A program made the translations under genes and the position numbers. From Symbiodinium natans (Eukaryota > Sar > Dinophyceae > Suessiales > Symbiodiniaceae), in the NCBI GenBank assembly GCA_905221605.1, contig CAJNDS010000126.1, positions 112,501 through 164,559 on the forward strand: 52,059 nt of DNA. Direction: 5' to 3'. Below, in pieces: positions 1 through 7,918 of the stretch. Below the pieces are notes generated by a model. The model worked only from the letters and a program-made list of their open reading frames with translations, searched no databases and was not told the DNA's origin. The first letter of the stretch is position 1. The number at the start of each line of letters is the position of its first letter.

Positions 1-95
1 CAGGTTTGGGGTTTAGGGTGTAAGGTTGAGGGTTTAAGGTTTAGGGTTTAGAGTTTAGGGTTTAGGGTTTAGGGTTTAGGGTTTAGGGTTTAGGC
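1..95 (+). repeat. Telomere-type TTTAGGG array (left edge)
   Basis: Degenerate and then perfect TTTAGGG units; positions 52-94 are nearly perfect. TTTAGGG is the telomere unit of plants and of several alveolates including dinoflagellates. The array is interstitial here, since unique sequence follows on the right and similar arrays recur across both flanks. Confidence 0.9.
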
Positions 96-97
96 GG

Positions 98-360
98 TTG
101 CCCCCACCCCCCGCACTAATCATGTTAAGTTAAGATCATAAGGGTTTAGAGAAGGGATTAGAGAAGAGGGTAACTATGCACAACCATCAGGTAAGCAAAA
201 CTGTGTCTCCGTAGTGTGTGGTGGAGAAATGGACGCGGTGGAGCAGGCTGTGCATATTATGTCCGCAGGCACCTGGCTTAATTCAATCATTGCGTCGATG
301 CTTTGCCTTGTCGAATGCAACTGAAGCATCGCTGAAACCTATGAGGTTGTCAGCTTAGGT
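98..360 (+). other. Possible split-gene fragment with GT-AG intron
   Basis: Between two telomere-type arrays lies non-repetitive sequence. It has a consensus donor (CAG|GTAAGC, GT at 191-192) and a possible acceptor TCCGCAG ending at 268, which would make a 78-nt intron. An alternative reading is an uninterrupted 31-codon ORF at 229-324 starting MDAVEQAVHIMS. I do not recognise a product. This is the first of many exon-sized snippets separated by telomere-type repeats; without transcripts the exon call is weak. Confidence 0.25.
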
Positions 361-560
361 TATACCCTAAACCCTAAACCCCAAACCCAAAATACATAGA
401 AGAACCCTAAACCCAAACCCTAAACCCTACACCCTAAACCCTAAACCCCAAACCCCAAACCCAAAACCTTGAACCCAAAACCCAAAACCCTAAACTTCTA
501 AACCCTAAACCCTAACCCTAAACCCTAAACCCCAAACCCCTAAACCCTAACCCTAAAGAG
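361..560 (-). repeat. Degenerate CCCTAAA array
   Basis: CCCTAAA, CCCCAAA and CCCAAAA variants in mixed order, i.e. TTTAGGG read on the other strand. It is inverted relative to the array at 1-95. Confidence 0.85.
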
Positions 561-1734
561 CTGGGAACCCTAGAACCCAAGCCAAGCTGACAACTTGCCG
601 GGGAAAGGAAGCTCTGACACCTGCACAGGGCTGCTGTTTCACGGTGGATCGATTTAAGTGGGGGCTTGATCCAACTTCTTCGCCCTCTTGTAGGAGTTTA
701 GGGTTCGGGAACCCTAAACCCTAAACCCTCAACCCTAGACGGTCTGATCGACCCTGGACCCCAAACCCTGAAGCATAAGAGCTGTGCCGGCTTATCTAGA
801 GACCCCCGAAAAGGGGGCCATCCTACTATAAGGAATCTACCACAATAGACCCCCCAAAATGGCAGCATAATTTATGGACTAAGGTGCCTTGGGATATGTT
901 GATTGTTTTAATGTTTGGATCTTACTCAGGAAAACTTTTCAGAGGCCAACCTACTGGATTAACCCCCTTGCCTCCCTCTGGAAGGCAGTGGACTTCCAAA
1001 GGCGTTTCTGGACCCTGAGATTCGGGCACAGGATTCCGTTTAGGGTAACCCTAAATCCTAAACCCTAAACTCATATATGCGGGCTTTAGAGCTTCAGAAT
1101 GGGATTCGGGGTTCAGGGCTCTAAGTAGTGTGATAGGGGCCTTTGGGGGCGTAAGCATGTTAACTTACGTTCTACGTCCCTTACCTATAGTTAGTAAGAG
1201 GGCGCCGCCTAGTAGGTTATTATAGCCTCACAACTGGACCAAGGTTTGCTTGACCAAGGTTTACCTGCACCCTAGAACCTAAAGTTTAGGTACCCCTAAA
1301 TCCTAAACCCAGAACCCAGCGGGGTGAATTAACGACCGCTCCGAGAAAACCTCCACACTTTGGGGGAGGGCTGCGGGTTCAGGGGTCCAGAAACAGAGCG
1401 CCTTTTGTTTGGGTGTGCACCGGATTGGGCAGAGGCAGGTCTCTTTGGGCATGCGGTGGAGCCCTAACCCTAAACCCTAAACCCAAAACGCCTAAACACT
1501 TAGAGCGAAGGGTTTCGTGTTTAAACGCTTGGGGCACCCTTCGGCGCAAGGGTGTTAACTTAATAACTTCTCTGCCTGCCCGTGCAGATGCGAGCGACGC
1601 CCAATCCTGGTGAAGTTGCAATTTTTTGAAGCTGGGGGGCGGGGGGGATTAGGTTTTAGGCTTTAGGGTTTGGGGTGTGCCTGTTCCTTAAAAATCATCA
1701 ATTGAGCGCACATGGTTTCGGGTAAACCCGAAAC
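561..1734. other. Left flank without a clear gene; scattered short telomere-type units
   Basis: Short CCCTAAA/TTTAGGG blocks (for example around 705-735, 1035-1070, 1460-1490) alternate with unique sequence. A pyrimidine-rich tract ending in GCAG at 1587, followed directly by a 13-codon ATG frame at 1588-1629, resembles a 3' splice acceptor (cis or spliced-leader trans-splicing). Nothing else here supports a named gene. Confidence 0.4.
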
Positions 1735-1812
1735 CCGAAACCCTAAACCCTAAACCCTAAACCCTAAACCCTAAACCCTAAACCCTAAACCCTAAACCCT
1801 AAACCCTAAACT
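1735..1812 (-). repeat. Near-perfect CCCTAAA array
   Basis: About ten consecutive CCCTAAA units following CCCGAAA variants. It lies about 130 bp upstream of the LTR element, with a poly-C run near 1838-1856 between them. Confidence 0.9.
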
Positions 1813-1940
1813 AGCTGTAGCAACATGTAGCAACAGCCCCCCCACCCCCCCCCCCCAGCTAGACTGCGCGCTGCACTCCTCGCCGAGTGCCCGAGGATGC
1901 CAGCCGGGCGCCCAGCTGAGCCTTCGTCACATGCCGCCTT

Positions 1941-1945
1941 CCTGA
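1941..1945 (+). repeat. Target-site duplication, left copy (CCTGA)
   Basis: The five bases before the 5' LTR are CCTGA and are repeated exactly after the 3' LTR at 37461-37465. A 5-bp duplication is the normal product of Ty1/copia integration, so both termini come from one insertion event. Confidence 0.9.
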
Positions 1946-2631
1946 TGTTTAGCACAAAGAGGTCAAGTCAATTTCATGGGGTGCGAACTTAGCTTGTACA
2001 ATGATTTCGGGTTTGGGCCTGGGATAGATGCCGACCTCCTCGTGGACGAGCCTGGATAGCATATGGACTTCGTGTCCGTTCGCAGCCGCGAGCTGCTCAA
2101 GAAGGGCCCTTCTTAGTATCGTAGCAGCCAGATTTGTACAGTTTTCGCCCCCGTGGATAGTGTCCCTGTACGTTGTGGATCTGATTAGCCAACTCGCAGC
2201 CGGAGGCCAGAGGAGCTAAAAGGATCGAGCGTTGACGAGGGATAGATCCTTCCCTAACCTTTGGGATAGTTGTCTGTCCTCTTTACAACTCATAGCCGGA
2301 GGCCGGAGGATACTGAGGGCAGGTGGCTGTTCAGGTGAATATCGGGATAGGTGTACAACACGCAGCCGGACGGCTAGTGGATACATCTAGAGCGATAGGT
2401 TACCACCCCCTGGAGATAGCAACTCTGGGGATCCTTCCGATAGTTAACGTCGGGAGTGGCTCGGAACGATTGGCTAGCTACCTTGAGTTCCCCGTTGACA
2501 GGGATACTGTTACTTCTGGTGCAACATTACAACCTACAACTGTAAATATACAACTTCTTTCTCCTCGTGTGGCCTGAGCTAGTTACTGGAACGGGTTGCG
2601 CAAGTTTTCATTGGTTTGGACACTTCGCACA
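1946..2631 (+). repeat. 5' LTR
   Basis: 686 bp, TG...CA ends, no difference from the 3' LTR found by eye. It contains nine GATAG motifs and no CTATC that I could find, and three to four copies of a GCAGCCGGAGGCC-like motif (around 2198, 2292, 2361, and a weaker one near 2079). Two short open frames inside (2028-2219, 2323-2577) have no recognisable product and are probably chance. No canonical TATA box was identified, which is usual for dinoflagellates. Confidence 0.95.
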
Positions 2632-2660
2632 GGTTAAGAGCCTTGTCGCTTGGCCTGGAC
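2632..2660 (+). promoter_or_regulatory. Expected primer-binding-site position (non-canonical)
   Basis: Minus-strand priming should start directly after the 5' LTR. The sequence here begins GGTTAAGAGCC rather than the usual TGG that pairs with a tRNA CCA end. Some copia elements use internal tRNA fragments (for example half of initiator tRNA-Met), so a non-canonical primer is plausible. The call rests on position only. Confidence 0.3.
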
Positions 2661-2755
2661 GAGCTGTTCGAGAAGTTTTTCTTGGTATAGCGAAGAGGTA
2701 CCACTTGCATAGCGAAGTTTTCCGCATTTGTCATTTGTGTTCATTGACTGCAGCA

Positions 2756-5700
2756 ATGTCCACACGTGATAGCATTGGGAGCAGTGAGTCTAGCGATAGT
2801 GATGTGTTAGGAACAGGGAATAGATTCCTCGAGGACCAGGTCAATGCGGTCAATCAGAATGTGGCCGCCGCTGATAGTCACGTGCGAAGTATAGCCGACG
2901 TCGAGAACATGGACTTCATCGACGACGGACGGAATAGTGGAAGGACAGGAATGGAGACGGATAGCAATGCTGATAGAGATCGTTTCGGCCTCAGCTTGTC
3001 AGGACCGCTTACTGTAGACGTTAGGTCGAGCGCTGCGGATAGTATGTTAGTGCCAGGGCCACCGCCAGGACTGCCGGATAGAAGCTTGGAGATCGTGGCG
3101 ACGCTGGATAGTGTGGGGAGGTCGGGAGGGCTGGGCTATGCCGGGATAGCGGGCGCGTCAAGCACTCAGGGGAGGGACCCAGGCGAAGAATTGCGGGAGT
3201 TGCTCGCAGTCCCGTCAATCGCAGGTAGAGGGGATGCAGTGATGCAGCTCAGCATGCTTGCAAGCAGTCCTGTAGTATTCGATCCAGTCATGGGAGCTAC
3301 AGATTTAAGTGAGTATAGGGCCGGAAGAGGTGGGATAGAGGCAGGAAATGCTAGGACTCCGACGCTTGCTATCGAGGATCTGGCTGGATTAGGTGGAAGG
3401 ATGGAAGAGGGGCCGTTCGCCAACCCCTCCGAGACTGTGCTCCACGGGACGGATCAAGAGACGACGGGAGATACCAAGGGAACCACCGGATCCAGGATAG
3501 AAATCGCAATAGAGGATAGAGTGGATAGCCTTGCAGTGTCATCATCGTCAGATCACGATAGGACGATCAGGAGAAATGATGATGGGATAGATGCAATGAT
3601 GAATAGTGGTGAGCTTGGTGCTGAAGGCGATCGCATGAGAAGTGCGGATAGCGGACACTGGATGGGCAGAAGGAATGGAGACGACATCGTTCCCGGAGTG
3701 TATTCGAATAGTGCGGCCATGATTGGGAATGTCGGTATCGATCCTACAGATCTGGAGTTGATAGCCAAGGGATCTTCAGCGGTAGCACGGAACATGATCA
3801 GTGAGAGCGATGATAGAGCGCTGTCTGTGTTTTCGTCAACAGGGCTGTCGGAGGCATCGCCAGGCGGGAATGTTGAAGCGTTGAAAGATGTGGGGATGGG
3901 TCAAACTTCGACGATCGGAATAGAGTGGGGATCCCATGGGATCCGGAGTGCTCTCGAAGAAACGGGGGTCATCACAGATGCAGACTTCGTGAAGTTCTTC
4001 ACGGATCAGGCACCGGGTAACCCAGGCTCAACGCCCATGACGATGCACTCGGAATCACAGGAGCGATGGAACGCTGGGATATATGGTGCCAAGGTCACAG
4101 GGCTAGAGAGCAGCAGGTCACGAAAGATGTCGATGGGGTCGGATAGTGGGCACTCTGGTGGTCGATCTACATCTTTGAAGAGGGATAGCCCGGGTGGATC
4201 GGAGACTGGGGTCGGTGCCACGAGCAAGATAGGCAAGATGGATGAGGGAATGCGTAAGCAACGAGCAGAGCAGGCCGTTAAAGAAATGAACAAGATGGCC
4301 GGGAGCATCCCCGCAGCAAAGAAGTCGAAGTCGACCGAGGTCGGAGGACCGATCCATCAGGCGGGAATGATCACCCCGGATCAGGACAGCGAGGGATGGG
4401 GCAACCGATCCCCGGCCCCACGATCCCCTGGGATAGGTGGGCAGTACGAACAGTTCGTGATCAATACTCCTCCTGAAGGACGAGGCAGGGACGATGAGAT
4501 GAGGGCAACATCATCCCCGCCAAGGCGGGCAAAGACGAGAACTCCTGCCGATCCGGACAAGTCGTCGTTGGGAGAGATAGACGGCAGGATAGATGACTTG
4601 CAGACGGTGGTTGTGGATACGCAGACCGACGTAGCCAAGCTTAAGGTGGCAAGTGAATGTGCAAGTGCAATTGCCAATAGCTCAGCGGAGAAGGCGGACG
4701 TCATGAGCAAGAGATTAGTGGAATGCGAGGAGGAGGTGAAGCACTGGAAAGGGTGGATAGAATCGCAGCAGATAGATACGAAGACAACACTGTCGCAAGA
4801 GTTGAAAGAGATGAGTCGGGTCATGGACGGGAGCATCAGCGAAGATAGGATGGATGACGCAATGGCCTCGCCGCTGACCGAGGGAGCCATGCAGCTCGCA
4901 CGGAGAATGAGACGGCAGGTTGAAAATGTGAAGGTACTCAAGACCTCTGTTACAACAAGGTTGAAGGGAGTGGAGGAGCGAATATCCACGGTGGAGCACT
5001 CAGCGGACGTGGTCAAACAGAGTACCGGGTCGAAGATTACTACGATAGAGACAGGGTTGAACGAGATGAGACGCGGCATAGGTGCAGTTTTCTCGAGCAT
5101 GCACGTGCGACATGAGAATGGAACATGGAAGAGCGAGAGACTGGATAAGGTAGAGACAGTCTTAAATAGACACTGGGACCAGATCAAGTTGGCAGGTGAG
5201 GAACTAAAGAAGCTGAAGTCCAAGGGGAGCCAGAACGCCGGAGTAGATAAGGCATCGTCATCCCATTGCAACACCCAAGGAAAAGGTCCTGGATGTGGGT
5301 GCAGAGAGCCAGGCGAGGGTCACGGCACATGCATAGATGGAGCAATACGCAGCGAAACCAAGAAGCTGAGTGAAGTGGTCCTGGCGCAGAAGGAACACAT
5401 AATGACCGTCGCGAGAGAGGTGATAAAGAACCGCAAAAGCGTGGCTGAGATTGTGGCGAACATGACAAAGGTTCACGAGAATTGTGAGAATGTTGCGGCG
5501 AGAACCGATCGGATAGATGAGAGGAGAAACGGAGATCAAGCCTGGGTGAAGGACACCGTGCGAAAAATGGAAAAGACAATGGAATCGATGTCGAGCCGAA
5601 TGATAGATGAACAGAAGAGAGTTATGGGCGAGTTTATTCTGGTTAATGCTCGAATTGATGAGAGTGCACGGAACGAAGGGGTAGGTAAGACACGAGGAAA

Positions 5701-6325
5701 CAGCGCGGAGATAGGAAAGCCGCCGACTATGTCACGCGGGCGAGATAGTCACGGTGGAGGTGGGGGAGCTGATGGAAGAGCCAGGAGTGACAACGCTCGA
5801 GGAATAGAAGCTTCGAGGACGGAGACGGTGGGCCCCGTGGTAGATCGGAGGGTCGAGAATAGATGCAGTGTGTTAGAACAGCAGGTAATCAAGATCACTA
5901 GTCAATTGCAGGGATTGACCACTGTGAATGAGCGAATCGTGAGGGAGAACGCTGGTCTGCTCAGCGAGATAGAAAGCATGAAAGGGGAGAACAAAGGCGT
6001 AACGGAGTCGGTAGCGCGGATGATCCGGGATAGTAGAGATGAGGTATCTAAAGTGAGAGCAGATCTGGATCTCCGAAGTAGGGAATTGCTAGAGCTCAAA
6101 GAGAAGAACGAGCAGCTGGAAGCAGCGGTACGGGAATATGAACGGAGACTGGAGCAGGTGAAGCGAAATGATAGCATCAAGGCTGAGCTGGATAGCATGT
6201 GGAGCAGAATAGGTGAGATCGCCAAGCAGAGCTCCGAGTATGCGATGCCGGCGCCGGCGGCGGGAGGTGCTTCGAACGCTGGCAAGTGCCGGTGCTACGC
6301 CTGCGCCAAGCTCCTTCGGAGATAG
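2756..6325 (+). CDS. ORF1: large coiled-coil protein upstream of Gag
   Basis: 1189 aa from the first ATG after the LTR that opens the frame (the frame is also open upstream into the LTR). No known enzyme domain was recognised. The N-terminal ~550 residues are low complexity, rich in Asp-Ser, Asp-Arg and Gly-Ile pairs that the GATAG motif encodes in its two readable frames. Predicted coiled coils lie at roughly residues 607-680, 700-830 and 1036-1145, the last with leucine-zipper-like spacing. A Cys-rich patch (GCGC...C) sits near residues 838-860, and the C-terminus ends in CRCYAC before a basic tail. The end overlaps the Gag frame, which lies +1 relative to it, so ORF1 could be a separate structural protein or the N-terminal part of a frameshifted ORF1-Gag polyprotein. 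It is present once in the window because copy B begins inside Gag. Confidence 0.75.
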   Translation: MSTRDSIGSSESSDSDVLGTGNRFLEDQVNAVNQNVAAADSHVRSIADVENMDFIDDGRNSGRTGMETDSNADRDRFGLSLSGPLTVDVRSSAADSMLVPGPPPGLPDRSLEIVATLDSVGRSGGLGYAGIAGASSTQGRDPGEELRELLAVPSIAGRGDAVMQLSMLASSPVVFDPVMGATDLSEYRAGRGGIEAGNARTPTLAIEDLAGLGGRMEEGPFANPSETVLHGTDQETTGDTKGTTGSRIEIAIEDRVDSLAVSSSSDHDRTIRRNDDGIDAMMNSGELGAEGDRMRSADSGHWMGRRNGDDIVPGVYSNSAAMIGNVGIDPTDLELIAKGSSAVARNMISESDDRALSVFSSTGLSEASPGGNVEALKDVGMGQTSTIGIEWGSHGIRSALEETGVITDADFVKFFTDQAPGNPGSTPMTMHSESQERWNAGIYGAKVTGLESSRSRKMSMGSDSGHSGGRSTSLKRDSPGGSETGVGATSKIGKMDEGMRKQRAEQAVKEMNKMAGSIPAAKKSKSTEVGGPIHQAGMITPDQDSEGWGNRSPAPRSPGIGGQYEQFVINTPPEGRGRDDEMRATSSPPRRAKTRTPADPDKSSLGEIDGRIDDLQTVVVDTQTDVAKLKVASECASAIANSSAEKADVMSKRLVECEEEVKHWKGWIESQQIDTKTTLSQELKEMSRVMDGSISEDRMDDAMASPLTEGAMQLARRMRRQVENVKVLKTSVTTRLKGVEERISTVEHSADVVKQSTGSKITTIETGLNEMRRGIGAVFSSMHVRHENGTWKSERLDKVETVLNRHWDQIKLAGEELKKLKSKGSQNAGVDKASSSHCNTQGKGPGCGCREPGEGHGTCIDGAIRSETKKLSEVVLAQKEHIMTVAREVIKNRKSVAEIVANMTKVHENCENVAARTDRIDERRNGDQAWVKDTVRKMEKTMESMSSRMIDEQKRVMGEFILVNARIDESARNEGVGKTRGNSAEIGKPPTMSRGRDSHGGGGGADGRARSDNARGIEASRTETVGPVVDRRVENRCSVLEQQVIKITSQLQGLTTVNERIVRENAGLLSEIESMKGENKGVTESVARMIRDSRDEVSKVRADLDLRSRELLELKEKNEQLEAAVREYERRLEQVKRNDSIKAELDSMWSRIGEIAKQSSEYAMPAPAAGGASNAGKCRCYACAKLLRR

Positions 6326-7868
6326 AAGAGAGAATGGAAGAAAGGATAGACAAGGAGATGGAGGTTTGTTGGGAGAAGAGACTAGGGTCAGGAGGTGCCC
6401 CGTGTGCGTTAGACAGGCAGAAATGATGATTGCATGTCAGGGCTGTGGAAGAGAAGTGTGTGGCAACTGCTATGAATACCATGATGACTTGTGCATGCTG
6501 TGCTCCACCGATAGAAGAGGATGCGACACAGGAGGATTCGCAGGGACAGGACTTCCGAGACCGCAAAGTGGACGCGACCATGATGGGGATGATGCCAGAT
6601 TCAGGAACCCGGTCGGCGGAGGGTATAGCAAGTTCAAGGACACTAGGGGGATGGAGAAATGCAACGAGATCTCGATAGCGAAGGAGCCATCATCCGGAGA
6701 AGTGGGATTGTGGCTGGGCGATGTTGCACATACCGCAAAGGCTGCGTATCTGTATGATGGGGAGTATGCATACACACAGGTACTGAAGGTACGTGAAAGG
6801 AGCGAAGCAATGATAGACATGGAGCTCAAGTACCCTGCGCTAGAGAACCAGCTATTTAGCGGATTGAAGAGAGCGATAAAGTCAGAGTCATTATCAGCGA
6901 AGGTGAAGATGGAGATGTACAAGACCCAGAAAGTGGGAGATGGAAAACCGATGACGGCCATGAGATTACTTACGCTGATAGTGAAGCATGTTGAGATCCC
7001 GATGGCTAAGGAGAGTCAGGTACTGTACGATGGTCTGAGCAGCACGAAGGTCATGCATTTCCCAGGGAAGCCCGAAGAGGAGGCAATGGAGGAATTCATG
7101 ACTAGATGGGATCTGGCACACACGAACCTTGTAGGGCTCAAAGGCAACACCTGGAGCGAGCAACAGCTGGGGTGGATGTTGCATTCGAAGGTGCAGAGAG
7201 TTCAGGTGCTGAATCACGATATTGAGGCTTGGAGATTGCTTCCGGACGAGGCCAAGACGCATACCTGGTTGCGAAAGAGAATCAAGGATAGACTGGAGAT
7301 GTGGAGAGCGGACAAGAACATAGACGAGGCCTCAATGTGGGTGAGCCGACAGGCGTTCTCGAGTGGATATGCGGCGATGCCGGCTCAGCAGGGATCATAT
7401 AGAGCGCCGGTGAATAGAAGAAGCGCGTACGCGGATGATAGACAAAGGAGTTCATCGCCCGGAGGTGGGAATGGATACGGAAGAGGAATATCCGTTGGCA
7501 GAGGAAGGGACGGACTTTCTCAGGCGGGGAGGGCTGATGACCCAAAGAATAGGTACGGATCAAAGTCACCGTTCGGGAAGAGAGGAGTTTGCTACCCCTA
7601 TACGCGCGGAACGTGCCCAATGACTGCGGCGGACTGCAAACATTCGCACGACATTTATCTGTATAGTCAGGCGGAAGAGGTCCTCAAGAAGGCGGGATAC
7701 TGCTTTGAGCATTTTCGGTACGGCAGCTGCAGAAATGACAAGTGTAAAATGCTCCACGAGGCTATCCCGAATAGCATTAGGGAGGCTTTTGAGACAGTAG
7801 AGATAGAGCAGAAGGAGACAAGGCCATCGAGTCCACATGCTGATGGTGAAGGGCCAAGTTTTCGCTAG
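6240..7868 (+). CDS. gag: Gag with RING/FYVE-like zinc module and two CCCH fingers (copy A)
   Basis: About 542 aa from the first ATG; the frame opens at least from 6213 and overlaps ORF1. Residues 53-88 hold eight cysteines in four CxxC pairs (C53/56, C66/69, C74/77, C85/88), like a cross-brace zinc module. Residues about 180-360 form a helical region that fits a copia capsid. The C-terminus has two CCCH zinc fingers: C451-X7-C459-X6-C466-X3-H470 and C488-X8-C497-X4-C502-X3-H506. Copia Gags usually carry a CCHC knuckle instead; CCCH fingers are RNA-binding and often sequence-specific. Gag should coat and package the genomic RNA. The stop at 7866-7868 overlaps the Pol frame by 19 nt. Intact in this copy. 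Confidence 0.85.
   Translation: MRCRRRRREVLRTLASAGATPAPSSFGDRRENGRKDRQGDGGLLGEETRVRRCPVCVRQAEMMIACQGCGREVCGNCYEYHDDLCMLCSTDRRGCDTGGFAGTGLPRPQSGRDHDGDDARFRNPVGGGYSKFKDTRGMEKCNEISIAKEPSSGEVGLWLGDVAHTAKAAYLYDGEYAYTQVLKVRERSEAMIDMELKYPALENQLFSGLKRAIKSESLSAKVKMEMYKTQKVGDGKPMTAMRLLTLIVKHVEIPMAKESQVLYDGLSSTKVMHFPGKPEEEAMEEFMTRWDLAHTNLVGLKGNTWSEQQLGWMLHSKVQRVQVLNHDIEAWRLLPDEAKTHTWLRKRIKDRLEMWRADKNIDEASMWVSRQAFSSGYAAMPAQQGSYRAPVNRRSAYADDRQRSSSPGGGNGYGRGISVGRGRDGLSQAGRADDPKNRYGSKSPFGKRGVCYPYTRGTCPMTAADCKHSHDIYLYSQAEEVLKKAGYCFEHFRYGSCRNDKCKMLHEAIPNSIREAFETVEIEQKETRPSSPHADGEGPSFR
7850..7868 (+). promoter_or_regulatory. Gag-Pol frame overlap, possible -1 frameshift window
   Basis: The Pol frame is open from 7850, after a stop at 7847-7849, and Gag ends at 7868, so the two overlap by 19 nt with Pol in the -1 frame. 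The overlap includes a four-T run (AGT TTT CGC in the Gag frame) conserved in copy B. It is not a canonical X-XXY-YYZ heptamer, so reinitiation at the Pol ATG (7919) is an alternative. Confidence 0.35.
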
Positions 7869-7918
7869 GGGCGGGCCGAAACCCACAGGCCAGCGAGGAA
7901 AGTCAGGTGTATGCGGCC

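Noticed and set aside
1-95. A true chromosome end (telomere)
   Set aside because: The array is short and degenerate, and similar arrays occur in both orientations throughout both flanks.
2028-2577. Two small ORFs inside the LTR as genes
   Set aside because: No recognisable product, no coding-like composition; their repetition at 36857-37406 only reflects LTR identity.
4381-5274. Long reverse-strand ORFs across the element
   Set aside because: They mirror the strongly purine-rich, real + strand genes (Ser/Leu/Pro-rich shadows) and recur only where the + genes recur.
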